A stretch of DNA of 64,000 bases, from positions 62,001 to 126,000 of the forward strand of contig NZ_JAJVCN010000002.1 in assembly GCF_021390435.2 (NCBI RefSeq), read 5' to 3'. The notes below the pieces were generated by a model. That model ran no database searches and had not been told where the DNA came from. It saw only the letters and a program-made list of their open reading frames with translations. This stretch comes from Kibdelosporangium philippinense. Its GTDB lineage: Bacteria > Actinomycetota > Actinomycetes > Mycobacteriales > Pseudonocardiaceae. The translations under genes were made by a program, and so were the position numbers. This document shows, piece after piece, positions 1 to 8,648 of the stretch (positions within the stretch are counted from its first letter, which is position 1; every line of letters starts with the position of its first letter).

Positions 1-1
1 A

Positions 2-580
2 ACCCAGGACGACATCGAGGTCGTCGCGGACGTGCCGGACGGTCGCGAAGCCGTGGCCAAGGCCCGCGAGCTGCGCCCGGACGTCTGCCTGCTGGACATC
101 CGCATGCCCGGCATCGACGGCCTTGAAGTGACCAGGATCCTCGCTGGGCCTGGGGTACCGGATCCCTTGAAGGTCGTCGTGGTGACCACGTTCGACCTCG
201 ACGAGTACGTGCACACCGCGCTTGCCAACGGCGCGAGCGGGTTCCTGCTGAAGGACGCGGGGCCTGCACTTCTGCTTGAAGCCGTCCGCTCGGCGGACCG
301 TGGGGACGCGTTGATCTCGCCGTCGATCACCGTCCGGCTGTTGCAGCATTTCGCCGCGCCCAAGAAGTCCTCGGTGACCACCGATGTCACGTTGACCGAG
401 CGCGAGCAGGACGTCGTGCGGGCGGTCGCGCGTGGCCTGACCAACACCGAAATCGGCAATGAACTCTTCATGTCCTTGTCGACCGTGAAGACGCACCTGG
501 CCGCCGCGCAGGCCAAGATCGACGCGCGTAACCGGGTCGGAGTCGCGGCTTGGGCGTGGCGGACAGGATTGATGAACTAG
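2..580 (+). CDS. NarL/FixJ-family response regulator, C-terminal part (5' end outside window)
   Basis: The reading frame is open from base 2, so the true start lies upstream. Visible are the phospho-acceptor region (VCLLDIRMPGIDGLEV, Asp in LLDIRMPG), the switch Thr region (VVVTTFDLDEY), the conserved Lys in GFLLKDAGP, and a C-terminal LuxR-type helix-turn-helix (LTEREQDVVRAVARGLTNTEI...STVKTHL). It is a DNA-binding response regulator; its sensor kinase is probably the preceding gene, outside the window. Target genes cannot be told from sequence. Confidence 0.93.
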   Translation, partial: TQDDIEVVADVPDGREAVAKARELRPDVCLLDIRMPGIDGLEVTRILAGPGVPDPLKVVVVTTFDLDEYVHTALANGASGFLLKDAGPALLLEAVRSADRGDALISPSITVRLLQHFAAPKKSSVTTDVTLTEREQDVVRAVARGLTNTEIGNELFMSLSTVKTHLAAAQAKIDARNRVGVAAWAWRTGLMN

Positions 581-604
581 TCTCCAGAAAAGTTTTCGGG
601 GCCG

Positions 605-631
605 TGTCGATCCGCGCAGGGGCCCGTTCGA
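605..631 (+). promoter_or_regulatory. Putative ECF42-type promoter of the DGPF/sigma pair
   Basis: TGTCGA at 605-610 is followed after 18 bases by CGAC starting at 629. As I recall, ECF42 sigma factors recognise TGTCGA in the -35 region and a short CGA-type -10 motif, and usually control their own DGPF partner. An inverted repeat (CCCGTTCG...CGAACGGG) overlaps the -10 part. Location directly upstream of the DGPF gene supports autoregulation by the sigma factor at 1126. Confidence 0.55.
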
Positions 632-685
632 CCTAGGGGCGAACGGGGCGGAGAGACCACCCGGAACACCTGAGGGAGACAGACC

Positions 686-1105
686 ATGAAGTACATGCTG
701 ATCATGCGCGCCACCGACGAGACCTGGGCGTCGTTCGAGAACGTCGACTTCAGCGAGATCATCGAGGCGATGGGCAAGTTCAACGACGAGATGATCCGGG
801 CTGGCGTGCTGGTCGCGGCCGAGGGCCTCGACGACGCGGCCAAGGGTGTCGTCGTCGACTACTCGACCGAGACGCCAGTGGTCACCGACGGCCCGTACGG
901 CGAGACCAAGGAGCTGTTCGGCGGCTACTGGATTCTCAACGTGGCGTCCCAGGAGGAAGCCATCGAGTGGGCGAAGCGGGCACCGATGGCTGGCCCCGGC
1001 AGCAAGTGCGAGATCCGCCGAGTCACCCAGATCGACGAGTTCCCGCAGGACAACGAGTGGATCCGCAAGGAGCGGGAGTGGCGCGAGGCCACGGGACAGC
1101 TCTGA
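686..1105 (+). CDS. DGPF/YCII-domain protein, partner of ECF42-type sigma factor
   Basis: A 139-residue protein starting MKYMLIMRATDE, with the diagnostic DGPYGETKELFGGYW stretch (the DGPF motif, here DGPY) near residues 68-82 and a C-terminal region typical of YCII-like dimeric alpha-beta barrels. A good ribosome site (GGGAGA) precedes the ATG. These proteins are nearly always encoded beside ECF42 sigma factors, as here (the sigma gene begins 20 bases downstream), but their biochemical role is unknown. No catalytic claim is made. Confidence 0.93.
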   Translation: MKYMLIMRATDETWASFENVDFSEIIEAMGKFNDEMIRAGVLVAAEGLDDAAKGVVVDYSTETPVVTDGPYGETKELFGGYWILNVASQEEAIEWAKRAPMAGPGSKCEIRRVTQIDEFPQDNEWIRKEREWREATGQL

Positions 1106-1125
1106 GCGATTGCCAGTAGTTATCG

Positions 1126-2370
1126 ATGACTGATCCCACTGGCCGTGAGGCCGTCGCGGCGGTCTGGCGAATCGAGTCGGCGCGAATCGTCGGCGCGCTC
1201 GCGCGCTACACCAACGATTTCGCGCTGGCCGAGGACTTGGCTCAGGAAGCCCTGGCCGAGGCGCTCGTGAACTGGCCGCGCGAAGGCGTGCCCCGCAACC
1301 CCGCGGGGTGGTTGCTCACGGTCGGCCGGCGGCGCGCGATCGACGCGTTCCGCCGGCGATCCGCCCTCGACGAGAAGTACGCCGCCCTCGCACACGAGAT
1401 GGACGAGGGCGCGGAGGACGAGCTGTGGGATCCGGAGCAGATCGACGACGACGTGCTGTCGTTGATCTTCATCTCCTGTCACCCGGTGCTGTCGCGTGAG
1501 GCACGGGTGCCGCTGACGCTGCGGGTGGTCGGTGGTCTGACGAGCGACGAGATCGCCAAGGCGTTCCTCATTCCGACCGCCACCGTGCAGGCGCGGATCA
1601 CGCGGGCGAAGAAAACCCTTGGTGCGGCAGGGGTTCCGTTCGAGGTGCCGTCGGGCAAGGAGCGGGCCGAGCGGCTCGGCTCGGTGCTCAGCGTCGTCTA
1701 TCTGATCTTCACGGAAGGCTCTTCGGCCAGCTCGGGCTCGGATCTGATCCGGCTCGACCTGGCAAGCGAGGCACAGCGCCTTGCCCGCGTGCTGGCCAGG
1801 TTGATGCCCGACGAGAACGAGGTCCACGGTCTGCTGGCGCTGCTCGAGCTGACCGCGGCGCGGTTTCCGGCTCGCACCGGGCCGGACGGCGAGCCGGTGC
1901 TGCTGGAGCAGCAGGACCGGCGCCGCTGGGATCTCGCCGCGATCCGGCGTGGCCGAGCCGCGCTCGCCCGCGCCGAACAGATCGGTCGCGGACTGGGGTA
2001 CTACGGTCTGCAAGCGGCGATCGCCGAATGCCATGCCGTCGCGCCGTCGGTCGAGGAGACGGACTGGGACCGCGTCGTGCTCATCTACCAGGCGCTCAGC
2101 CAGCTGGCGCCGTCCCCGGTGATCGATCTCAACCGGGCTGTCGCGGTCTCAATGGCCCAAGGACCTGCGGCGGCGCTGCTGATCGTCGACGAACTCGGCA
2201 AAGCCGAGACGCTCGCGAACTCGCACCTGCTGCCCAGTGTTCGCGGCGAGTTGCTCATTCGGCTCGGCCGGACCGACGAGGCCCGGACCGAGCTTGAGCA
2301 CGCCATCAAACTGTGCGGCAACGAACGGGAACGCGCTGTGCTGCAGCGAAAGCTCGCCGACCTCGATTAG
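1126..2370 (+). CDS. ECF42-type RNA polymerase sigma factor with long C-terminal domain
   Basis: 414 residues, about twice a minimal ECF sigma factor. Region 2 lies near residues 10-80 (FALAEDLAQEALAEAL; GWLLTVGRRRAIDAFRR), region 4 near 115-170 (LTLRVVGGLTSDEIAKAFLIPTATVQARITRAKK). The remaining ~230 residues are a helical, TPR-like extension (AAIAECHAVAPSVEETDW; LNRAVAVSMAQGPAAAL), characteristic of the ECF42 group, and probably replace a separate anti-sigma factor as control element. It is co-directional with the DGPF gene and probably activates the promoter at 605-631. Confidence 0.93.
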   Translation: MTDPTGREAVAAVWRIESARIVGALARYTNDFALAEDLAQEALAEALVNWPREGVPRNPAGWLLTVGRRRAIDAFRRRSALDEKYAALAHEMDEGAEDELWDPEQIDDDVLSLIFISCHPVLSREARVPLTLRVVGGLTSDEIAKAFLIPTATVQARITRAKKTLGAAGVPFEVPSGKERAERLGSVLSVVYLIFTEGSSASSGSDLIRLDLASEAQRLARVLARLMPDENEVHGLLALLELTAARFPARTGPDGEPVLLEQQDRRRWDLAAIRRGRAALARAEQIGRGLGYYGLQAAIAECHAVAPSVEETDWDRVVLIYQALSQLAPSPVIDLNRAVAVSMAQGPAAALLIVDELGKAETLANSHLLPSVRGELLIRLGRTDEARTELEHAIKLCGNERERAVLQRKLADLD

Positions 2371-2726
2371 TCGTCGAGCTTCTTCGACCGCAGCTTCACC
2401 GTTTCCTTGGGGTCGAGCACGGTCCCACCCTTCGGGATCTGCTCCACCACGACCCAGTTGCGGTCCACGATCAGCATCCGGTTCTTGCCGGTCGCGTCTT
2501 CCTCTTCGAGCCGGTAGAAACCCGCTGCCTGCAACGTGTCCTGCGCCTGCTGGTGGTTCTTGCCGACCACGTCCGGCACGAGGTGCCCGCTCGGTGACTT
2601 CGATCCGGGCACCACGGTCTGGCCGAGGACCGCTTCCGCGGGCGGCGGTGGCGGCGGTGGCGCCTGGGGTGGCGGCGAAGAGCACGCAGCGAGTAGCAAA
2701 AGCCCTGCCAGCAGCGCTTTCCGCAT
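2367..2726 (-). CDS. PASTA-domain lipoprotein
   Basis: 119 residues. A lipoprotein signal (MRKALLAGLLLLAAC, lipobox LAAC with Cys15) is followed by a proline-rich spacer and a single PASTA-like domain (VPDVVGKNHQQAQDTLQAAGF ... VVEQIPKGGTVLDPKETVKL in parts). PASTA domains bind muropeptides or beta-lactams in Ser/Thr kinases and penicillin-binding proteins; here there is no kinase part, so it is a secreted, membrane-anchored wall-binding or accessory protein by inference. It shares a direction with the L,D-transpeptidase 12 bp upstream, so both may act at the wall. The stop overlaps that of the sigma gene by 4 bp. Confidence 0.85.
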   Translation of the reverse strand: MRKALLAGLLLLAACSSPPPQAPPPPPPPAEAVLGQTVVPGSKSPSGHLVPDVVGKNHQQAQDTLQAAGFYRLEEEDATGKNRMLIVDRNWVVVEQIPKGGTVLDPKETVKLRSKKLDD

Positions 2727-2738
2727 CCAGGCCCCCTC

Positions 2739-3914
2739 TTACTTCACGGCTGACCCCTTGACCCAATCAAGCCAGCTGACCGCCCAGTCTCCGTAAGTGT
2801 CCCAGACCGGGAGGGTAGGTCCGCCGGAATTCGCCACCTCGACGACGTCACCGAGGCCGAAGTGGTCGAAGAACCACTGCGCGTTCGCCGCGTTGAGGTT
2901 GATGCAGCCGTGTGAGACGTTGGAACTTCCCTGTGCGCCAACACTGTTCGGGTTCTCGTGGACGAACTCGCCGTCGTTGGAGATGCGCTCGGCGAAGTGT
3001 TCGAGCGACCGGTAGGCCTGCGGGCCGGAGCAAACGCCGTACGTGCACGAATCCATCGTGTATTCGCGCTGCTTGTCGGAGATGACGTGGATTCCGACGT
3101 GCGTTGGCGTCGCGTCCTTGCCCATGCTGATCGGCATGGTCTTGACCAGGTTGCCGTTCTGGAAGATCTGCATCTGCTCGGTGTTGCCGTCCGCCTTGGC
3201 CACCCATGAGTCGTGCACCTTCAGCGTCAGGTCGCGGTCGGTCTGGCCGTACGTGCCGCCGCCGAGGTCGACGCCGTAGATCCCGGCGTGCACCTTGATC
3301 GTTGTGCCCGCCTGCCAGTAGTTCTGCGGCCGGTAGTGCACTTCCCGCTTGTTCAGCCAGTACCAGCCGCCGGGCTGCTCGGGCGAGGACGTCACGGTCA
3401 GCGCCTTCTCGGCCGCGGCCTTGTCGGCGATGTCCTTGTCGAACTTCACCACGATCGGCTGGCCTACGCCGGCCTCGGTCACGTTTGGCGCCGGAATGAA
3501 CGAGGGGTAGGCCGTCGCCTTGGGCGTGATGGTTTTCACGACCGACTTCTGCTCGGATTTTTTACCGTCCGAAGAAGTGCCGTCGGCGACCACGTCATAG
3601 GTCGCGCCATAGGCAAGCGGCTCACTGGAAGTCCACGTCATTTTATCATCGGAAAGGGAACCCTTTACCTTTGTCCCCTTGGCCGAGTTGGTCGCGGTGA
3701 CCGAGTCGATCGTGCCGTTGTTCGCGTGCACGACGATCGGCGCGGTCGGCAGACTAGCGTCGCCACCTGGGGTGATGTCGAGTCTCAGCGCCGCGGCCGT
3801 TGACGAGGAGCCGGAAAGGCCGGGCGTCTCACCCGATGACGTACTGCAGGCGCCGACGACGAGAGCGGTCACCAGAATCGCCCCGGTTACTATTGCTTTG
3901 CCTGTGCTTGACAT
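2739..3914 (-). CDS. L,D-transpeptidase lipoprotein (YkuD domain, LdtMt2-like)
   Basis: Exported enzyme that makes 3-3 cross-links in peptidoglycan. A lipoprotein signal (MSSTGKAIVTGAILVTALV, then VGAC) is followed by Ig-like domains (around residues 45-230) and a C-terminal YkuD domain with the catalytic motif SNVSHGCINLN and the upstream conserved His (HVGIHVISD). I chose the ATG at 3914 because it gives a compact lipoprotein signal; an in-frame ATG at 3938 and a GTG at 3950 are possible. Ig-Ig-YkuD order matches the mycobacterial LdtA/LdtB class. The PASTA lipoprotein follows in the same direction. Confidence 0.93.
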   Translation of the reverse strand: MSSTGKAIVTGAILVTALVVGACSTSSGETPGLSGSSSTAAALRLDITPGGDASLPTAPIVVHANNGTIDSVTATNSAKGTKVKGSLSDDKMTWTSSEPLAYGATYDVVADGTSSDGKKSEQKSVVKTITPKATAYPSFIPAPNVTEAGVGQPIVVKFDKDIADKAAAEKALTVTSSPEQPGGWYWLNKREVHYRPQNYWQAGTTIKVHAGIYGVDLGGGTYGQTDRDLTLKVHDSWVAKADGNTEQMQIFQNGNLVKTMPISMGKDATPTHVGIHVISDKQREYTMDSCTYGVCSGPQAYRSLEHFAERISNDGEFVHENPNSVGAQGSSNVSHGCINLNAANAQWFFDHFGLGDVVEVANSGGPTLPVWDTYGDWAVSWLDWVKGSAVK

Positions 3915-4050
3915 TTCCCCGCCATTCTTGCCAACCATTACTCGTTCCACTTAACACGACGTCTATGACGGCGAAAAGTTCAGCCGTATCTCGCGACTCA
4001 CAGGATGCCCGATTTGACCTGGAGCGCACTCAAGGGTGTGGTATGGGCAC

Positions 4051-4791
4051 ATGACACTGAACGGAAAAGTCGCACTGGTCACGGGGGCGTCGTCGGGGAT
4101 CGGCGAGGCGACTGCGGAAGCGCTCGCCGAGCAGGGCGCATCGGTGGTCATCGGAGCACGCCGGACGGACCGGCTCAAGGCGTTGGAGGAGCGTCTCACC
4201 GCGAAAGGCACGAAGGTGCTCAGCGTCGTGCTCGACGTGACGGATCAGGACGCGTGCAAAGCAGCGGTCCAGGCCGCGGTCGACCAGTTCGGTCAGCTGG
4301 ACATCCTGGTGAACAACGCGGGTGTGATGCTATTGGGCACCATCGTCGGCGCGGACACGACCGACTGGACACGGATGATCAACACCAACGTCCTCGGCCT
4401 GATGTTCATGACCGACGCGGCACTACCACATCTGTTGGCCAGCAAGGGATCCGTCATCCAGATCTCGTCGGTCGCCGGACGCACCGCACGCGCGGGCGGC
4501 GGCGTGTACAACGCCTCGAAGTGGGCCGTCGGTGCCTTCAGCGAGTCGTTGCGCCAAGAGGTCACCGCGCGTGGCGTGCGAGTGGTGCTGATCGAGCCCG
4601 GCATGGTCGCGACAGAACTGCGTGACCACATCACCGACCAGGCCGCCAAGGCGACGATCATGGAACGGGCCAGCAAAGTCAGGCAGTTGCAGGCATCGGA
4701 CATCGCCAACGCGGTCGTCTACGCCGTGACGCAGCCCGACTACGTTGCCGTCAACGAGATCCTGCTCCGCCCGACGGATCAGGTGCTCTGA
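4051..4791 (+). CDS. SDR-family oxidoreductase
   Basis: Classical short-chain dehydrogenase. The NAD(P) motif TGASSGIG is at the N-terminus, NNAG follows near residue 87, and the catalytic Ser (SSVAG) and YNASK Tyr-Lys pair come later. GARR after beta2 suggests NADP preference. Start ATG 4051 gives MTLNGKVALVTG, the usual family beginning; an in-frame ATG at 4036 would add five residues. Substrate unknown. Its last 13 bases overlap the convergent lipoprotein gene. Confidence 0.92.
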   Translation: MTLNGKVALVTGASSGIGEATAEALAEQGASVVIGARRTDRLKALEERLTAKGTKVLSVVLDVTDQDACKAAVQAAVDQFGQLDILVNNAGVMLLGTIVGADTTDWTRMINTNVLGLMFMTDAALPHLLASKGSVIQISSVAGRTARAGGGVYNASKWAVGAFSESLRQEVTARGVRVVLIEPGMVATELRDHITDQAAKATIMERASKVRQLQASDIANAVVYAVTQPDYVAVNEILLRPTDQVL

Positions 4792-5408
4792 ATCGTCTTC
4801 ACGCTCAACTGCTGTCCCGGCGGGTTACCGGCACACCCGGTGCCCGCCAACGGGACGAACATCGACGCGGTCTCCTGCGGCGGATACACCCGCAGCCCCC
4901 GAACCTCGGTCGGTTTGCACGCCGCCGGGTCGAAGTTGCCGACCTGCGCGAACCCGACCGGAGCGACCGCGCTCTGGCCAGATCCGAGCTTGATCGCCGT
5001 GCCCTTGCTGCCGACCCGTACCGCGGGCTCGCCAACCTGCTGGCCGTTGTCACCGGTCACATAGGACACTCCGGGGAAGCCCTGGATCGTGCACGGCGCC
5101 GAACTCACGTTGGTGAAAACCAGATTGCGGTAGACCGTGCCCGCGGCGGCGTCCCCGTCGCGGATGCTGAGCTTCAGGATGGACGACCGGCACAATCCGT
5201 TGTCCGGCTTGGGCTGTGGCGTGTCGGATGACGCCGGTGGTGGCGTCTCCGAGGTGGTCGTCGGTGTGGTGGTGGTGGTGGTCGTGGTCGGCTGGCTTGA
5301 GCCGATCGTCGGAATCTGTGGGTTGGCCACGGGCGCGGGCTGGCCGGTACACGCGGTCAGTACGAAAAGGCTGCTCGCGGCCAGGATGCCGATCTTCGAG
5401 ACGTTCAT
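4779..5408 (-). CDS. DUF4232 lipoprotein
   Basis: Secreted lipoprotein of unknown function. The signal MNVSKIGILAASSLFVLTAC carries the lipobox LTAC; a Thr/Pro-rich linker (run of Thr near residues 40-60) precedes a DUF4232 domain (FTNVSSAPCTIQGFPGVSYV; AVAPVGFAQVGNF) with paired cysteines. ATG 5408 is preceded by GGAGG at proper distance, so I prefer it over the ATG at 5432. DUF4232 proteins are common surface lipoproteins in actinomycetes. Confidence 0.88.
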   Translation of the reverse strand: MNVSKIGILAASSLFVLTACTGQPAPVANPQIPTIGSSQPTTTTTTTTPTTTSETPPPASSDTPQPKPDNGLCRSSILKLSIRDGDAAAGTVYRNLVFTNVSSAPCTIQGFPGVSYVTGDNGQQVGEPAVRVGSKGTAIKLGSGQSAVAPVGFAQVGNFDPAACKPTEVRGLRVYPPQETASMFVPLAGTGCAGNPPGQQLSVKTIQST

Positions 5409-5567
5409 GGCGGTTCGCCTCCAGCGTGTCATCTCCTGGATGCCCACTGTGAGGACGTACCGAAACCTAGGTTGGTTGCGTCAGAGTTTCACCAATATGG
5501 CGTGCGAAACACAGCGCACGAGATCCTTGGGCGGCCCGAAGCCCGGGCCGATCCGAGGTTGGGGTAC

Positions 5568-6131
5568 TCAGCGCCTGGTCTCGTACCTGGTCAGGACCAC
5601 GCCGCCAGGGAACGTCCTGGTCTCCACCAGGGTCAGGTTCACCCAGTTGTCCAGGGCCGTGAAGAACGGCGTGCCGCCGCCCACCAAGACCGGTGCGGTG
5701 ACCAGCACGTACTCGTCGATCAGCCCGGCCCGCATGGCCTGTGCGGCGAGTGTGGCGCCGACGATGTCCATGGGGCCGCCGTCCTCGGCCTTGAGCTTGG
5801 TGATCTCGGTGACCGCGTCGCCGGTGACCAGGCGGGTGTTCCAGTCGACCGTGCTGGTCGTCGAGGAGAACACCACCTTCGGCATGTCCCGCCAGCGGCG
5901 GGCGAACTCGATCTGCGCCGGTGTGGCACCAGGCTGCTGGTCGGCGGTCGGCCAGTGGGAGCTCATCGCCTGCCACAGTTTGCGCCCGTACAGCGCCAGG
6001 CCCGTCGCCGCCACCCGGTCGGACCACCACTGGAACAGCTCGTCGCTCGGGACACCCCAGCCGAGGTCGTCGCCGGGCGCGGCGATGTAGCCGTCCAGGC
6101 TCAGGTTCATGCCGAAGGTCAGTTTCCGCAT
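5568..6131 (-). CDS. RibD C-terminal/dihydrofolate-reductase-like protein
   Basis: Starts MRKLTFGMNLSLDGYIA, the hallmark of the RibD_C (bacterial bifunctional deaminase-reductase C-terminal) family, with YGRKLW and PKVVFSSTT (shared by DHFR-like folds) and a C-terminal GGTPFFTALDNWVNL segment. 187 residues, the usual length of stand-alone members, which are NADPH-dependent reductases of unknown substrate. GGGAGG 12 bases before ATG 6131 decides the start. The 160 bases between this gene and the lipoprotein hold only a short palindrome, AACCTAGGTT, near 5464. Confidence 0.88.
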   Translation of the reverse strand: MRKLTFGMNLSLDGYIAAPGDDLGWGVPSDELFQWWSDRVAATGLALYGRKLWQAMSSHWPTADQQPGATPAQIEFARRWRDMPKVVFSSTTSTVDWNTRLVTGDAVTEITKLKAEDGGPMDIVGATLAAQAMRAGLIDEYVLVTAPVLVGGGTPFFTALDNWVNLTLVETRTFPGGVVLTRYETRR

Positions 6132-6296
6132 GGCGTCAGCCTCCCGTGAGTCGGTACTCGGCGTACAGACCAGCACGGCACGGAAAAATCATCGGTGCTC
6201 TCGCCGGAGCCATTCCCGCCACTCGACGGGTGTATTCATTGGGTCGCGTACAGCAGTTCACGTCCCGTTCGTCGAGGCAACGGAGGCTCCTGAACC

Positions 6297-8054
6297 ATGA
6301 CTGACCTCTCCCGCCGCCGTCTGTTAGCCCTGTCCGGTGGTGTCGCCGCAGGCTCCTTGTTACCGCCGTCCGTGCACGCCGCGTTGGCCGAGCCCGCGAA
6401 ACCGGGTGGACTGCACGCGATTGAGCACGTGGTGATCCTGATGCAGGAGAACCGGTCCTTTGACAACTACTTCGGCACCCTGCGTGGAGTTCGCGGCTTC
6501 AGCGACCCGGCGGCGTTGCCGGGGATCTTCGAGCAGTCCGGGGTGATGCCGTTCTCCGCACGTGCAGCCGCCGAGCGGGCGAACCGGCCGGGTAGCGACA
6601 TCCACTACTTGGGTTCGCTCGACCACAGCTGGGACGGCGGCCAGGCCGCGTGGGCGAACGGCTGGAACAACGGCTGGGTGCCGGCCAAGTCGAAGTCCAC
6701 AATGGCCTACTACGACCGCGAGGACATCCCCTTACAGTACGAACTGGCCGAGACGTTCACCTTGTGCGACGCCTACCACTGCTCGGTTTTCGGGCCTACC
6801 AACCCGAACCGGCTGTACATGTGGACCGGCAACGTCGGCTACGAGCCCGGCACGCAGCGCCGCGTGGTGGACAACGATGCCTACGACGAGGACACCCACC
6901 CCGGCTACACGTGGAAGACGTACGCCGAGCGCCTCGAATCCCGTGGTATATCGTGGAAAACATACCAGGAGTGGGACAACTACCAGGACAACGCGCTCGA
7001 ATTCTTCGTCCGCTTCAAGGAAATCGCCCGCAAGGCACTGCGGAAACTCGGCCTGCGTAGCATGGATCGCTTCTATGCCAACCTTTTCAAGGCCTCAGAA
7101 GCGGACCGTTCGGAAATGCTCAAGCAGCTCGCCGCCGGTGTGCAGACCCTCGACAAGGCCGAGCGGTCCCTCTACGACCGTGCCTTGGCACGCGTCCGGC
7201 CTGGTGAGCTGGCCAAATCGTTCCGAGCGGACATCGAGGCCGGCAAGCTGCCCAAGGTCTCCTACCTGGTGCCCTCGGCCGCGGACTCCGAGCACCCGTC
7301 GGCGTCCTCGCCCGCGGCCAGCGCCAAGCTGACCTACGACGTGCTCGACGCGATCGCCTCGAACCCCAAGGTCTGGGCAAAGACCGCGCTGATCCTGACC
7401 TTCGACGAGTTCGACGGCTACTTCGACCACGTGCCGCCGCCGGTCCCGCCCGCCGCGCGGACCGAGGAGTTCTATGACGGCAAGCCGATCGGCTTCGGCT
7501 TCCGCGTGCCCACAACGATCGTGTCGCCGTGGACCGTCGGCGGTTACGTCTGCTCGGAAACCTTCGACCACACCTCGGTCGTGCAGTTCCTTGAGCGGTG
7601 GACAGGCGTGCAGGAGCCGAACATCAGCGCATGGCGCCGGACCGTCGCAGGCGACCTGACCTCGGCTTTCGACTTCCGTCACGGCGGCCGCAGGCCTCAG
7701 CTCGAAACACCACGGCCGGTCCCCGCTCCGGTGCCGCGCTGGAAGCCGACGCCACCGGCCGAGCAGGAGATTCCCCAGCAGGAGCCCGGAAAGCGTCCGT
7801 CACGGCCACTGCCCTATCGCCCGGAAGCCTGGGCACGGCTGGAAGGCAAGACACTCCTGGTGACCCTGCGCAACTTCGGCACGCGCAGCGCGCACTTCGC
7901 GATCTACCCGTTCAACAAGGAGTTCGCGGCGCCGAAGCACGTGGACGTGCTCGGCCTGCAGATCGTCCGGATTCCGTTGCCCAGCAAGGACTATCACCTC
8001 GAGGTGCACGGCCCAGGCGGGTTCAAGCGGACGTTCAGCTCAGGAGTGCGGTAG
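6297..8054 (+). CDS. Tat-exported phosphoesterase (phospholipase C / AcpA family)
   Basis: 585 residues. A twin-arginine signal (LSRRRLLALSGGVAAGSLL) leads into a PF04185 phosphoesterase domain that opens with EHVVILMQENRSFDNYFG and contains FGPTNPNRLYMWTG and FDEFDGYFDHVPPP. The C-terminus (about 90 residues, TLLVTLRNFGTRSAHFAIY) resembles one DUF756 domain; typical phosphocholine-specific phospholipases have two, so this is a shorter form. Likely secreted lipid or phosphate-ester hydrolase; exact substrate open. GGAGG before the ATG. Confidence 0.93.
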   Translation: MTDLSRRRLLALSGGVAAGSLLPPSVHAALAEPAKPGGLHAIEHVVILMQENRSFDNYFGTLRGVRGFSDPAALPGIFEQSGVMPFSARAAAERANRPGSDIHYLGSLDHSWDGGQAAWANGWNNGWVPAKSKSTMAYYDREDIPLQYELAETFTLCDAYHCSVFGPTNPNRLYMWTGNVGYEPGTQRRVVDNDAYDEDTHPGYTWKTYAERLESRGISWKTYQEWDNYQDNALEFFVRFKEIARKALRKLGLRSMDRFYANLFKASEADRSEMLKQLAAGVQTLDKAERSLYDRALARVRPGELAKSFRADIEAGKLPKVSYLVPSAADSEHPSASSPAASAKLTYDVLDAIASNPKVWAKTALILTFDEFDGYFDHVPPPVPPAARTEEFYDGKPIGFGFRVPTTIVSPWTVGGYVCSETFDHTSVVQFLERWTGVQEPNISAWRRTVAGDLTSAFDFRHGGRRPQLETPRPVPAPVPRWKPTPPAEQEIPQQEPGKRPSRPLPYRPEAWARLEGKTLLVTLRNFGTRSAHFAIYPFNKEFAAPKHVDVLGLQIVRIPLPSKDYHLEVHGPGGFKRTFSSGVR

Positions 8055-8648
8055 CTCCAAGCCGGTCCATTCCAGGCAGTTCCAGCCGTCGCCGTTGGCT
8101 TCGAGCAGGACGTGACCGGTGTTCGGCAGCACGCCGACGTTGGCGAGCTGACCGGTCACGTTCTCGGCCAGCCATTCCGCGCCGAGCCGGATCGTGCCGC
8201 CGTGGCTGACCAGGACGACCGTGCCGTCGGCATGCTTGTCCTGGATCAGCCGGACCGCTTCGAGGAAGCGGGTGCGGATCTCCGCGCCGCTCTCGCCACC
8301 GGGCATCCTGGCGTCGAGGTCGTCGTTGGTCCAGCGCTGATAGACCTCGAAGAACTCCTTGATCGCGCCTTCGTCGGTGCGGCCTTCCAGGTCACCGACG
8401 AACACCTCGTGCACGCCTTCGATGACCTGGACCTCAAGACCGTGCGTTGCCGCGATCGGCGCGGCGGTCTCCTGAGCACGGGTGGCCAGGCTCGCGTAGA
8501 CCGCGACAGGCGCGTCGGACAAGCGCGCGGCGAAGTCCGCGGCTTGCTGGTGGCCTTCCTCGGTCAACGGTGCACCGGGGAGGCTGGTGTCGAGAGCGCG
8601 CTGCAGATTGGACGCGGTCTGGCCGTGACGGACGAGCAACAACCGCAT
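8040..8648 (-). CDS. Histidine phosphatase family protein
   Basis: Phosphoglycerate-mutase-like phosphatase. The catalytic LVRHGQTASN is at residues 4-13, and the second histidine is in VLVSHGGTIR near residue 150. 202 residues. The ATG at 8648 overlaps the prephenate dehydratase stop as TGATG, so translation is coupled to pheA. Substrate unknown; small-molecule phosphatase is likely. Its 3' end overlaps the convergent phospholipase gene by 15 bases. Confidence 0.92.
   Translation of the reverse strand: MRLLLVRHGQTASNLQRALDTSLPGAPLTEEGHQQAADFAARLSDAPVAVYASLATRAQETAAPIAATHGLEVQVIEGVHEVFVGDLEGRTDEGAIKEFFEVYQRWTNDDLDARMPGGESGAEIRTRFLEAVRLIQDKHADGTVVLVSHGGTIRLGAEWLAENVTGQLANVGVLPNTGHVLLEANGDGWNCLEWTGLELPHS

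Noticed and set aside
626..650. CCCGTTCG...CGAACGGG inverted repeat as an operator or terminator
   Set aside because: It overlaps the proposed ECF42 promoter and may be incidental; not enough to call separately.
1120..2034. Open frame of 304 codons opposite the ECF42 sigma gene
   Set aside because: Arg/Gln/His-rich shadow frame; the sense strand carries clear sigma regions.
5463..5472. Palindrome AACCTAGGTT as an operator
   Set aside because: Only 10 bases and no regulator gene nearby; chance is likely.
5137..6090. 317-codon frame spanning the DUF4232 and RibD-like genes on the opposite strand
   Set aside because: Covers two well-supported genes and shows no domain; shadow frame.
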